Shown: in pieces, positions 47,848 through 59,700 of the stretch | Position numbering within the stretch: the stretch's first letter is position 1 | How the letters are laid out: each line of letters begins with the position of its first letter | From: Blastocystis sp. Blastoise | Taxonomy: Eukaryota > Sar > Bigyra > Opalinata > Blastocystidae | Length of the DNA: 64,000 nt | Reading direction: 5' to 3' | Assembly (NCBI GenBank): GCA_039096225.1 | Contig: JBBPEB010000023.1 | Location: forward strand, 300,001 to 364,000 | Made by a program: the position numbers and the translations under genes | The notes under the pieces: model-generated | The model's database searches: none | What the model saw: only the letters and a program-made list of their open reading frames with translations | Told to the model about the DNA's origin: nothing

Positions 47848-48364
47848 TTAATGTTTTAAATGAGATAAATCCATCCTAATATAATCTACACGGCTTTTAT
47901 TAATTTGAATAGAAGGAGTAACCCAAGTACCACGTCAAATCATTAAGAAAATTATTCAAAAACGGTAATTAAAAAAAAGAAAGAAATAGAAAAATAATTA
48001 AAGGATATAAGAACATTGTGTTCCTTGCCATTTAACATCTCCAAGACGTGCTTTACAGTTAGGACAATATATTTTGAATTCTACTTCATCAGAAACAGGA
48101 CACCATTTTGGAGGATCTTTAAGAAAATAAGATGTACACTCACGAACAATATGTTTATCCTTATATGACTTTTCTTTAGGAATTTCTTGTTGAAATTTTT
48201 CATGTCCTGTGCAATCATTCTCTGTGAAAAGTAATGCCCTACACATTTTGCAAGACATTACAGTAGTTAATTTAGTTTCTAATGATGATAAATAATTAAA
48301 ATAGAGATTTATCGAAGATTCAACGAGGAGTCATATATATACCATCTCTTGGCTGATCTTCCAT
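47848..48364 (-). CDS. YVH1: stand-alone YVH1/DUSP12-type zinc-binding protein (3 exons, 125 aa)
   Basis: Exons 48364-48343, 48278-48009 and 47933-47848 give 126 codons. The whole protein is the C-terminal zinc-binding domain of YVH1/DUSP12: SCKMCRALLF, then CTSYFLKDPPKWC, then YCPNCKARLGDVKW, then GTQCSCGTWVTPSIQIN and KSRVDYI. The phosphatase domain of YVH1 is absent; only seven residues (MEDQPRD) precede intron 1. In yeast and human Yvh1 the zinc domain, not the phosphatase, is what is needed for late 60S ribosome maturation (release of Mrt4), so the short form could keep that role. The CSC motif and everything after it come from exon 3, joined by an AT-AC intron. Read without that splice, the frame ends CSYIL-stop at 47998. 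Confidence 0.9.
47934..48008 (-). other. U12-type AT-AC intron in the YVH1-type gene
   Basis: On the minus strand the 75-base intron begins ATATCCTTTA, an exact minor-spliceosome donor. It has TTCTTAAT at 47949-47942 as a branch site, with the branch A nine to ten bases from the end, and ends GATTTGAC. Splicing makes the codon T|GT (Cys98) and continues into CGTWVTPSIQINKSRVD, the conserved end of the YVH1 zinc domain. No GT-AG alternative gives this. Confidence 0.93.
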
Positions 48365-48681
48365 GATAATTATAAATAATTAATGAATAAATGAATAAGT
48401 ACTCACAAAAGAATATTTAAAAAATGTTTCAGAATTAAAACTTGTTTTCCATAATAAAGAACTGAATTTCCCAGGAATAGATAAAATGTCATGTGAGTAC
48501 TAAGAAAAAAGGATAAAGAAAAACCGTGGGAGACTTGGAGTATTAGAGTATAAAAAGAAAGATATTCAAGAAATTCTAAAAATCTTTCTTTAAACGAATT
48601 AAATTCCTAACTAAGCGGGTTTCTAAGTTTTGTTATCTGATTTTGTTTTAGTTGAGGACACTGTTAGATTAGATAATCGCC
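48365..48681. promoter_or_regulatory. divergent promoter region, YVH1-type gene / TBC gene
   Basis: About 317 bases lie between the two start codons, which point away from each other. It must carry both promoters. I see no motif I can name. Confidence 0.5.
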
Positions 48682-50234
48682 ATGGAAGAAGAAACTAAAC
48701 AAAATGAATCAAATAAAGTTGATAGATTCGGTTTTTATGTACGAGGAAAACCTAGAACACCGAATTCTGCTGAAATTCTTCAAGAGAATGAAAGATTACA
48801 GAAATGGAGAAAAATGATGGATAAATGGGATGAAACATGTAAAAATGAACCAGAATTAGTTGAAAAAAGAATTTTGAAAGGTATTCCAGATGCTCTTCGT
48901 GGTAGTGTTTGGTCTTTATTACTTCATCTCAAAGAGGTCAAAGAGATTTATCCAAATCATTATAGTAATTTATTAAAGCGTGTAGAGATTGAGCCTAAGA
49001 ATGATATTACATGTGAAGGAGGTGTTATTGATCGTGATTTAGGAAGAACATTCCCGACACAAGAAGATTTTGCTAAAAATGGTGGTTTTACTCAAAAATC
49101 ATTAAGAAATGTCCTTATGGCTTATGCTATTCATGATACCAAAGTATATTATTTTATTTATTATATATAAAATATAGTTTTATTGATTCATCGTTGTTAG
49201 ATTCTAATTTTTTTTATCAATTTTTTTAATCATTTTTTTATATTGTTATTATAACTAATTAATTGCTCCATTAATTATTATATATGTATATATATATATA
49301 ATTATCAATCATTCTATAAAGGTTCAATATTGTCAAGGAATGAATTATTTAGTAGGTTTATTTTTATGTTACATGACTGAGGAAGATTCTTTTTGGACAT
49401 TAGTACAATTAATGGATAATTATCCGTACGAAATGTCACCTTATTTTGAAGCAGGATTTCCATCTTATTATATGATTATTAATGCTGTATATATATATAT
49501 AAATAGAAATATATTTATATTTTTATTGTTATATATATATATATATATTATATTAATTACTCTTATATATATATAGTTTTCAATATATCTTGAAAGATAT
49601 GTACCTCACGTATTTAAGAAAATTGAGGAATTTATTCCTGTACTTCAATTCCTTATTATGAGTGTATATATATTATTATTATTATGTTTATTATTATGTG
49701 TTATTATGTTTATTATTACGTTTATTATTATGTTTATTATTATGTGTTATTATGTTTAATATTATGTTTAATATTATGTTTATTATTATGTTTAATATTA
49801 TTCCCTATTATATATAGTGGTTTACTACAGTATTTTCTTATTCTTTCCCCTTTGATATTGTCTCTCATGTTTGGGATATATTCATATATAAGGGATGGAC
49901 TATCGTTATACAAGTTGTACTAGCTATTTTCAAATTATATGATAGTATATATGTTTATTTATTATGTTTATTATTATGTTTATTATTAACCAAATTATTA
50001 TTATTATTATTATTATTACATGACTACCTATATATTCATATATACATATTTATAGAAGAAATTATAGCTGCTGACGACGAAGAACTTCGTGATTTACTTC
50101 GTACAATTCCTGAAAGACAAGATTTACCATCTGCAAATACTTTGATTCAAAAGGCACTTGCGTATAATGTAACTAATGAAGAAATAAAAACTATTAATAA
50201 TCAATATATTATTCATAATAGACTTCGACATTAA
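48682..50234 (+). CDS. TBC-domain Rab GTPase-activating protein (5 exons, 339 aa)
   Basis: Exons 48682-49143, 49322-49486, 49577-49663, 49818-49944 and 50056-50234 give 340 codons. The TBC domain starts near residue 65 (KGIPDALRGSVWSLLL). The arginine finger motif IDRDLGRTFP has Arg122, and the glutamine finger is VQYCQGMNYLVG with Gln159. Later conserved blocks are PHVFKKIEEFIPVLQFLIMS, WFTTVFSYSFPF and VSHVWDIFIYKGW, followed by a helical tail. Both catalytic fingers are present, so it should stimulate GTP hydrolysis by a Rab. The length resembles small TBC proteins of the TBC1D10/USP6NL type, though I cannot name the Rab. Introns are of the TA-rich type; intron 3 is a TTATTATG repeat. Confidence 0.93.
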
Positions 50235-50921
50235 ATATAATCTACGTATATTCTCAATTTCGTTGTTTTCTTTCTTTACATATATATATTCAAAATATTA
50301 CTTTTTTACATTTCTTTTATTTTAAAAGTCGATATATTATTGTTTTCTTTTCCTATGTTCTTTACTTCTATTCTAGATTATCATTCTTTTTCTGTAATTA
50401 CTTTTTTTTACATTCAATATTTGTTGATTTATTCCTTTTTTTAAATCTAACTCCATATTTAAATGACACGACCATCACAAGTCATTTTCCACTCATCTAA
50501 ATGATACCTCTATCAATCAGTTAACAGAGTAACTTATTTTCTTAACCAGATTCCATCTGACAATTGAATAAATTACTCAAAAGGAAACATTATTGAATTC
50601 ATCTCTTTGTCAACTCTATAAAAGTTAAACTCAATAACCATAGTATCCAAAATTTTAAAAAAACACTCAATGATGCCGTTCTGTTATCTTCAATTCAAGT
50701 ATAATAATCTATTATCAACACATTCTATTGAAATAACAACAACATACACAAATCTGAAAATTTCATTATTTTATATATATTATATACCATCTTAAATAAA
50801 TAAACAATTAAAAATAAACAAAAAAGTGGCTAAATTTTTGTTTTGGGGTAAACTTTATTTCTTTCAAATTTTCTTGCTCCTAGTGAGTATTTCATTTACC
50901 CCTTAACGTTTTCTCATCATA
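50235..50921. other. intergenic region, no gene supported
   Basis: About 690 bases between the TBC and PPR genes. The part from 50440 to 50760 is more complex than typical spacer. It contains a 7-bp inverted repeat (AAATGAC...GTCATTT, about 50461-50494). No RNA family is recognised. Confidence 0.55.
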
Positions 50922-53203
50922 ATGAATCGTATTCTTGCTTTCAGATCTATCACATTCCATCGTATCCCAATTCGTTATGGTAATTCTATAATAAAACCAT
51001 TCACTTCATGCTTAACAACATGTTCTGCGCAAATTTATAGATCATTGTATGTTAACTATTATTTCACATTACTTTTTTTATATATTTTTTTCTTTTTATT
51101 ATATAGTACATCTCAGTTTCGATCAGATATGATGAACAATGAGTATCCAACAAATATTACAATGACTGAATCAGTTGAAAGAGCTTCTATGTATTTCATA
51201 TACGTTATTTATCATTAATTATTGTTAACTACATTTTAAATATGATATAGAAACTCAACAAAAGTTATAGGAACTAGTCTTTTTAGTCAAATCCTGAAAT
51301 TAACTAATGATAATTCCAAGAATCCTGGAAAAATACCTACACTAAACACCAAACTGAAAGAATATGTTTCTTCGAATGAGTTAATGAATAGAGCACAGTA
51401 AATATTTATATAAGTTATATCTATGTTTATATAAAATATATCTATTTTTATATAAGTTATATCTATGTTTATATACAATTTTTATATAGATATGAAAAAT
51501 TATTATCGGTCCTTGCAGAGAATCATCTTGGATATCATGCTTATTCGTTACTATTGAAATTACAGAAGAATCATGATACAATTGTTCCTTCTCTCTATCG
51601 ATATACATTGAGTGTTTGTTGTTATAATAGTTTATGTCTTCATGATGCATTAGAAATTATATCTATGATGAAGAAAAATGATATTCAATTAACACGATGT
51701 GATTATGAAGGTTTAATTACATTATATATACGTAATGATAAAATGAATGATGCATTATCTTTATTACAAAAGATGAAAAGTGAATGTATATTACCTTCTA
51801 TATGGACTTATAATATACTTCTTGGAGGATTAAAAGATAGAGGTGATATGATTACATCTTTAAAATTATTTCAAGAAATTCAAGAAAGACATTTAATTCC
51901 TGATGATGTCACGTGCAATACGTTAATTCGTACATTTGGGAAAACGAATAATACGAATTGTATACCTCCTTTTTTATCTCAAATGAAAGAGAATGGTATT
52001 AATTGTAATGTAGGTACTTATTCATCTTTAACTTGGGTATATGGAAGAGAAGGGAATATAGAACAATGTAATTATTATTTAAATGAATTAATGAATGATA
52101 AATTATATCCTAATATTGATATAATGAATAATATTATGAAAGCATATTCTATACAAAGAGATATTAATGGAGTATTAAAAGTCGTAAATGATATTCATTC
52201 AAAAGGTTTAGAACCAAATGTATAGACATAATATTATTATTTGATATTGTATTTATTATACTTATTTTTATTTGATATTGTATTTATTATATTTTTTATT
52301 ATACTTATTATTTGATATTGTATTTATAACACTTATTACTATTTGATATTGTATTTATAACACTTATTATACTTATTATTATTATCATTTATTATAATTA
52401 TTATTGATAACAAAACATATATATCTATATAGATTACAACTTATACGAATATTGCTTTAACATATATATCACATAATAATTATATAAAATGTTTTGAATC
52501 TATTGAAACAGCTATTCAGAAAAATATTACTCATAATTATGTCTCCAAAGGATATTTCTGTATCTATATATAGTTATAAAATTAATTATTATCCTTTATA
52601 ACTAATTTATTTTTGTAATAGTTATATAATAAAATAGTATTATAATTTTATTTGGTTTTTTTAAATATTTTTTTTATGAATATATATTGTTTTATTATAT
52701 TATATAGTGAATCTAAAAGGATATACTGTTCCATTTGCTATTCTTGCTTTACATTCAATATCCTTATATATATATATATAATACAAAAAAAAATTATTAT
52801 TTAATGATTTTATATTTTATATATAAAAATATTAAATATTCATTAGTATAACAATCATATATATATTTTCCTTAATCTATTTGTTTACTATTTATTTAGT
52901 CTTGCAAAAGAACGTTCGTACAATCGACGCGTACCTCATACGTTAACAATCGATGTAGGTAAAGGAACAAATTATAATCGAAAGACTATCAATGAATCTG
53001 TTAAAACTTATTTAAAATCATTATCTCCACCTATTTCATTTAGTATTTCAAAAAGTACATTATTCTTAGATTCTCAATCTTTTTTAAGATGGATTAATAG
53101 TACTTCTTTACGTTGTATTGCTTCTTATTCTACTAATTCTACTTTTATTCCTTATTTACCTTCATCAGTTAAATATGAATTATTACAAATACAAAAGGAA
53201 TAA
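50922..53203 (+). CDS. PPR-SMR protein, probably organellar (7 exons, 525 aa)
   Basis: Exons: 50922-51046, 51107-51190, 51251-51397, 51490-52219, 52433-52559, 52708-52757 and 52889-53203, 526 codons with TAA. The N-terminus (MNRILAFRSITFHRIPIRYG) is basic with no acidic residue, as expected of a mitochondrial-type presequence. From about 120 to 400 there are seven or eight 35-residue pentatricopeptide repeats, for example TYNILLGGLKDRGDMITSLK, TCNTLIRTFG and TYSSLTWVYGREGNIEQCNY. An SMR domain follows at about 405-475: LNLKGYTVPFAILALHS, then LTIDVGKGTN. PPR-SMR proteins bind organellar RNA and often help transcript processing or translation. Intron 6 is an AT-AC U12-type intron that cuts the SMR domain. 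Confidence 0.9.
52758..52888 (+). other. U12-type AT-AC intron in the PPR-SMR gene
   Basis: The intron starts ATATCCTTAT (52758), an exact U12 donor, and ends TTGTTTAC (52888). TTCCTTAAT at 52868-52876 matches the U12 branch consensus, with the branch A about 13 bases from the end. No GT donor exists near 52757. Splicing in phase 0 gives ALHS|YLFSLAKERS, rebuilding the first helix of the SMR domain. The tempting TTTAG at 52900 would shift the frame. Confidence 0.93.
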
Positions 53204-53476
53204 GAGTAATATATATATTACTTTTTATTATTTATTATATATATATATTTTAAATCTATATTTATATTCATATATGTTGGGTTTATTATTGTTGTTTATA
53301 TATGTTTCTATTTGTATTCTGTTTATGTAGTTTGTTGATGTCTTTAATGATTTAAAAATGAATAATAAAATAAAATATATAGAAACGAATACTAAAAAAA
53401 AATCACAAAAAAAAATAGTAACTTTAGAAATAACATACAATAACAGATAAAACAAGTAAATAAAATATATATTTGT
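53204..53476. other. convergent spacer between PPR-SMR and BCAS2 genes
   Basis: About 270 bases of A+T-rich sequence hold both 3' ends. No other feature is seen. Confidence 0.55.
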
Positions 53477-54526
53477 TTAATTCTTTGATTCATTTTGTTT
53501 CTTTAATTGACCTTCAATAGCTTGACAAGTAGCCTAAAGAATAATAATAGTATTATAATTCATGAATAAAGAGAATCAAAATAATAATTAAATTATAAAT
53601 ATAATAATAATATACATCAATTTGATAATTCTTAAAAATAAGTTCATTATATTCATAATTTAATTTTCGAATTTTTTCATAATTTACTTCTTGTTCTGAT
53701 TTCCTTTTCTTATTAATTTGTTCAATTGTCGATTTTATCTCTTGATTCTTATCTTCATAACTATAAAATACAAATTTATAAATATTTTTATTAAAATAAT
53801 ATATATTAATAATCATAAACAAATTATTATATTATTATTATTATTTATATATAATTACCATTGTTGAAGACATTCTAATTCATCATTATGTCTTCTCCAA
53901 GCATTCTTACCAAATTTTTCTAATAATTGTAAATTTATAATTCTAAAAAAAAAATAGATATTATAAGATATTTATTAAAATTATAAATAATAATAATAAT
54001 ACCATAATAATAATAATAATAATATAATAATAATAAATAATAATAATAATATAATAACATCATAATAATAATAAAATATTACTTTGATTTTTGTTGTTCT
54101 AATTGAGCTTGAGCATTTTCAACTGAACCTCTCCAACTTTCAGGATCATTCTGTTCTTCAGATGATGGTGGACTTACTTTATATCTAGAAATATCTAATG
54201 GAGCCATTGGTTTACCTGCCTTCATACGAGTAAATTCATTCTAAAACAATATATAATAATAATAATCATATTAACAATAAATATAATTTAAAAAAAGTAA
54301 ATGAATAAATTAAATATACTTGCATTATAATATCATTTTCAAATTTATAATCAGGCATATCTAATTCATTTAAATAATCTTTAGGAATAAACATTTGCAT
54401 TTCTTCAGCAATCATGTCATCAACCTTATCTTGCATTCCAGGTTCTTCTAATTCTCTATCAATATAAGGAAGAGCATCAAGGTTTACAGTACTAGATATC
54501 TTATCAACAAGAAAAGTCTTCTGCAT
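53477..54526 (-). CDS. BCAS2: BCAS2/SPF27 family, PRP19-complex splicing factor (5 exons, 216 aa)
   Basis: Exons 54526-54320, 54240-54083, 53942-53859, 53760-53616 and 53533-53477 give 217 codons. The sequence follows BCAS2/SPF27 along its length: VNLDALPYIDRELEEPG near the start, then VDDMIAEEMQMFIPKDYL, NEFTRMKAGKPMAPLDISRY, NDPESWRGSVENAQAQLEQQ, NLQLLEKFGKNAWRRHNDEL, and a C-terminal coiled coil ending near LIFKNYQID. BCAS2 is a core component of the PRP19/CDC5L (NTC) complex that activates the spliceosome. Length (about 220) fits the family. A 173-base divergent promoter separates it from the next gene. It is the only splicing factor encoded in this intron-rich window. Confidence 0.93.
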
Positions 54527-54699
54527 TATAAATAATAAAAACGACTAAAATATTAAACGATTTTTAAAAGAAGAAATTCTATTAGATTATAAACAAGAGA
54601 ATTTCTTCTTCTTAACAGTAAACACGAAATATATTCATAGAAAAACTTATTATTATTTTAAATCTATAAATATCGTTGGTTTTACATATTTCAACACTA

Positions 54700-55822
54700 A
54701 TGACAGAACATTACGAGCTATCATTATCCAAATTATATTATAAGTTGTGTGAAAATCTTGTACCTCTAATGAATTATGCAATGTATGATTGCTTTGGAGG
54801 ACCTCATTGTATTCCATTGAATTGGGTTATCAACTCACAAAAGTGTGGAACTTTCTTTTTTGTTTTATTCTTGATGATTTACTTTCAAAACTTCTCTCTT
54901 ACAATGTGGGTCTATTTAGCGTTACATGGAACTTATGGAATGATATGGTTTTTTAAGGATACAGTATTTCCAGATAAAGGATTTCAACAGATGTGTACAA
55001 TCGGATCAGCAATAGCTTGCTATGTGATTATTTTATTACCTTATTGGGTTTCTCCAGTTTTAATCGCTTCTGGATATACGCAACAACCTCCTTATATATT
55101 AATATGGTTTGCTATTACTCTTCATACATTAGGAGTAATGATTATGATGGTCTCTGGTATATATATATATATATTATATTATATTTATTCAATATAAATA
55201 TACTATTATTAATATATATATTATGTATTATTTTTTTAAATATTATACATTTATTTATTTTATTATTTATTAAATATATTTATTTATTAAATATAAATAA
55301 TGATTATAATAATTTTTTGTTGTTATTTTCAATAAGTTTTATATATATATATATATATATATATTAGATGCTCAAAAATATTATGTTCTTAAAATAAAGA
55401 AAGGTTTAATTACTGATGGAATGTTTAGATATGTTCGTCATCCTAATTATACTGGTGAAATGATGATATATTTCAGTTATGCAGTTCTTTCTATGGTAAA
55501 TATATATATATTTATATTTATTTATTTACACAATAATTATATATTTATTTATACAATAATTATATTTTATTAGTATAATTATATTTTATTAGTATAATTA
55601 TATTTTATTTATACAATAATTATATTTTATTTATAGCATCCGCTTCCATTCTTGATCTTACTTTATGTATGGAGTATTGTTTTTGCTACTCGTATTGTAT
55701 ATAAAGAACAATCAATGTCTAGACATAAAGAATGGAACTCTTATGTTGCAGAAACAAATTATCTTTTACCTATTAAGGTTATAGAGCATTTCTACAGAGA
55801 TCTTCATATAAAATATATATAA
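54700..55822 (+). CDS. membrane protein of the PEMT/ICMT-like methyltransferase superfamily (3 exons, 256 aa)
   Basis: Exons 54700-55156, 55368-55495 and 55637-55822 give 257 codons. The ATG at 54700 is the first in-frame ATG. Five to six hydrophobic helices are visible (FFFVLFLMIYF, MWVYLALHGTYGMIWFF, IACYVIILLPYWVSPVLI, ILIWFAITLHTLGVMIMM, HPLPFLILLYVWSIVFATRI). The signature KKGLITDGMFRYVRHPNYTG and the later EQSMSRHKEWNSYVAETNYL match the C-terminal catalytic half shared by isoprenylcysteine methyltransferases, phospholipid methyltransferases and the DUF1295/steroid-reductase group. S-adenosylmethionine or NADPH use cannot be decided here. An ER membrane location is likely. Confidence 0.8.
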
Positions 55823-56754
55823 TTTTCAAACAATAACTGTCTTGTAATGTAAATATCAATATTTCTAATTCAGTATCTATTTTATATCGTAATTTGCACT
55901 TTATTATTTTAATATTAAGATTTATACACAACCCATTATTATTTAAAAAAAAATGAAAATACAAAATCTATTAAAAGAACCACCTCACTAACTCTTCTCA
56001 AGTCATACCTATTTTAGCCACTATTCAAATTATTAGAAAACGTAATTGATGAAATCATGACACGGCTATTTTTATTTTGTATTTTAAATTTACATCCATA
56101 TCTAAATGTTACAAATTAGTACATCACTAACCCTTTATAACTTCATTACTAAAACACTAAATCCTCAATCTCATTAATAAAAGCAAGCGAACGAGATTAA
56201 TATTTTTAACCACTCACCTTCTAAGAATGAAGAAAGTATGGATTACTAATATTCCCGTAAAAAAACACTGATGTAGTCAGTTATCAGTGTGTTTCTCTTG
56301 GGAATATTAGTAGTTGTATCTAAGCCAATCATTTCTTGACCATTTTCTTTTGATGACACACCATAAACACAAATTGTCTAAATGCGGCAGAAATGCCGAA
56401 ACAACCGACATGCTGTTTCTAACAAAAATGGATTTCTTCTATTTAAGGGTATATATCTTCTGAAAAGACCCAAATACAATTCAATTATAGCAGACGCCTT
56501 CCATGTTGGTGTTTTCTCATTCTTCCATTTTTTATGGAATTTTATCACTTTTTTAAGGGTAATGTTTGATTGCTAGAATGAGGCAGAGCGTGTCATCCGA
56601 AGAGTGTTTCTTTTGATTTCGTCTTTGGTGGTTAAAGTTTCTGGAAAAACCTAATCTTTTTGGATTGCAGGTTATCCTGTTTTTCTTTTTTCGAAGGGTA
56701 CATTTAGGAATTTTTTTTTCTTTTTGTGAATAAAGTAATTTTCATTTAACTCAA
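55823..56754. other. comparatively GC-rich upstream region with several hairpins
   Basis: About 930 bases before the surface-protein gene. From about 55980 the sequence loses its TA repeats. It contains a 69-base imperfect hairpin at 56244-56312, a small CGGCA-GAAA-TGCCG hairpin at 56385-56398, and an AACCTAATC...GATTgcAGGTT stem near 56650-56680. No known RNA family was recognised. It may be a strong promoter or 5' UTR, or hold an unannotated ncRNA. A 64-codon frame at 56382-56576 is not credible. Confidence 0.55.
56244..56312. repeat. 69-base inverted repeat (hairpin)
   Basis: The arms TACTAATATTCCC (56244-56256) and GGGAATATTAGTA (56300-56312) are perfect reverse complements over 13 bases. 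Inside them AAACACTGAT and ATCAGTGTGTTT extend the pairing with a small bulge, around a loop of about ten bases. Confidence 0.85.
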
Positions 56755-59700
56755 ATGAATCATTTATTCCTTTTATTTATTGCACTTATATCATGTATGA
56801 ATAGTATTTATAATATCAATATTGAATTTTTAGGTGCATCTGCAATTACTTGCACAACAAACCAAGTCGCTGTAACTATTCGTAGAGTTTATGGTGGTAA
56901 TGCTATGGAAGAAAAGTTATCTATTTATCAAGGTACTTCTGCTACTGGTACTCTTTTAGAAACCATTGATGGTAATGGAATGGCTAATAAGATTGTTACT
57001 AAAGAATATTGTTTCGCTAGCTCTATTCACACTTTAGTTGCTGTTGATGGGTACATAGATTTATTGTTTTTAATGTTATTTTATATTATTTTTTTATTAT
57101 TTTTATATTTTTATTATTTCTATAATAAAATTTATAATATTGTCTACTTAGTGCTGGTTCTGGTTGGTCTTCTGGTTCTGAAGTTTTCGTTATTATTGAC
57201 GGTATTATTATTCTTAGAGAAAACCTTAATAGAGGTGAAATTGCTGAATGGACTTTTACTCGTATGTAATACTAATTATTATTATTTCTAAATATTCTTT
57301 TAATAATTATTTTATTATTATTTTTAAATTTTTGTTTTAATAATATTAATATTCTTATTATTATATACCAACTTATTCCAATTGTCACTCTATAATATAA
57401 TAAAATAAAACTCCTTTATATATATATAGCTACTTATTCTGTAAAGAAGGGTAGTTCTTGGAAATATACTGCTACTGCTCAAGTAGGTAATACTTGGACT
57501 ACTGCTGCTTTTTCAGATGCTACTTGGACTCCTTATAGTAATGGTACTTTCCCTGTAACTGTAGCTGGAACTGCTAGATATTATCGTACTACTGCTGTTC
57601 TTCCTACTGATTTAACTAATTATGCTACTTTTGAATTAGGTATTAATGCTAAGGAAGGTATTGTTGTCTATATTAATGGTATTGAATTATTTAGAAGAAA
57701 TATTGCTGATGCTACAGTTGTTGCTTCAAATACTCTTGCTACTGGTGAAGATACTACTTATGCTTATAGAAGAATTACTCATTCTATTAAGAAATATCTT
57801 ACTGGAGTTACTCAAGCTGTTATTGCTGTTGAAGTCCATCCTGCTGCTACTACTATTCCTGGAGTTGATTCTTTTGATGGTTTCTTTATTCCTATTTATG
57901 GTTCTTGCTCTAAACGTACTCATTCTGGTGTTGCTTCTAGTGTACCTACTATGACAGGTACCGAATCTGCTGCTTCTGCCTTTGATAATAACAGAGATAC
58001 TAAATGGTTTGCAAATCCTATGCCTGTTTCTCTTACTTATCAATTTGATGATGGTAGACGTGAATGGATTAGTAAATATGAAATTATTTCTGCTAATGAT
58101 GCTGCAGGAAGAGATCCTCAAGATTTCACTGTTTCTGGTTCTAATGATAATGGTGTTACTTGGGATTTATTAGATATTAATGCTGCTGTTACTTATACAG
58201 GTAGAAAAGAATCCAAGATGTTCTTAATTCCTTCTAATGCTAGAGCTTATAATATGTATAAAATTGATGTTACTTCTCTTAAGGATTCTGCTCAAACTGG
58301 TTGTCAATTTGCTGAAGTTGAATTTTATGCTTGTAATACTGATATTATTACTGGATTTGTTTATGAACAAGCTTCTTATACTTGGTATGCTGGAGTTGAT
58401 ACTGTTTATTTATCTCCTCATTCTTCTGGTTTAAAGACTTTTGCTCTTACTTCTCCTGCTACTCTTCCTGCTGGTCTCACTTTCAATCCTACTACAGGTG
58501 AAATCTATGGTACTCCTACTGTTGCTTATACTGGTGCTTTTGTTATTACTGCTGTTGATGCTATTACCAATCAACCTCTTACTTGTACTCTTACTATTTC
58601 TATTCTTACTTGCGAAGGTACTGGATTTATGAAACTTAAAGTCACTAAAACTTCTGGTGGTCAAACTCCTTGGTCTGAATTATATCAACTTATTAATGCT
58701 GCTGGACAAACTGTTCTTGATGGTATCAGTTTAGAAGGTGTTACTATGGTTCATAATATATGTGTTCCTGCTGGTATATACACTCTTAAACTTGTTGATA
58801 CTGATTCTTCTGGTTGGCATTCTGCTTCTTTAATTACTATTGATACTATTACTAATGTTGATACTTATACTATTATTAGAGATACTTTAGTTTCTGGTTA
58901 TACTTCTTCTGCTACTCTTAATCTTCAATATCTTATTGCTTATAATGATGCTACTACTATGTGTAACATTCAAGCTGCTGCTGCTCCTGCTGCTAATTGG
59001 TATACTACTGCTTTTGTTGCTGATGCTAATTGGACTCCTTGTCTTGCTCTTGCTGCTAGACCTACTTCTCAATATCGTGTTCATTATTTTAGAAATACTT
59101 TCAATGTCTTATCAAAGACTAATATGAATACTATTGAATTCCGTTTAGCTTCTGCTGAAGGTACTGTCATTTATCTTAATGGTCAAGAAGTATATCGTTA
59201 TGGACTTCCTGCTGGTGATGTCACTCCTGCTACTGTTCCTACTACTGAAACTTTAACTCTTAATTCTAGATCTATTACTATTGATCTCTCTAAAGTTATT
59301 GTTGGTCAAAATGTAATTGCTATAGCTTATGCTTTCCCTGCTGCTGCCACTCTTCCTATTACTGTTAATTTCAACTACAATGTTCGTCTTGTTGGTGCTT
59401 CTAATATTCACTCTCGTACTTGGGGTATGACTGCCGAAGGTCCTTCTAGAGGTACTTCTGAAAGTGTGTCTACTCTTATTGATGGTAAATGGTATACTCG
59501 TTGGTTCTATAGAATAGTTGATGGTATTAATTTTGATCCTATTACTATTAAATTATCTTATTCTAATGCTGCTCGTTATGAATATTCTAATAAGTATTGT
59601 CTTATTACTGCTTATGATAGTGCTAATGCTGATCCTACTGATTGGACTCTTCAAGGTTGTAATGGTGAAACTTGTACTCTTCTTGATACTGAAGCTAATG

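Noticed and set aside
47998-48258. 86-residue reading of the zinc protein ending CSYIL
   Set aside because: The U12 splice gives the conserved CSCGTWVTP...KSRVD ending, so this stop is inside an intron.
56382-56576. 64-codon + frame upstream of the surface-protein gene
   Set aside because: It overlaps the hairpin region, has no homology, and its composition changes along its length.
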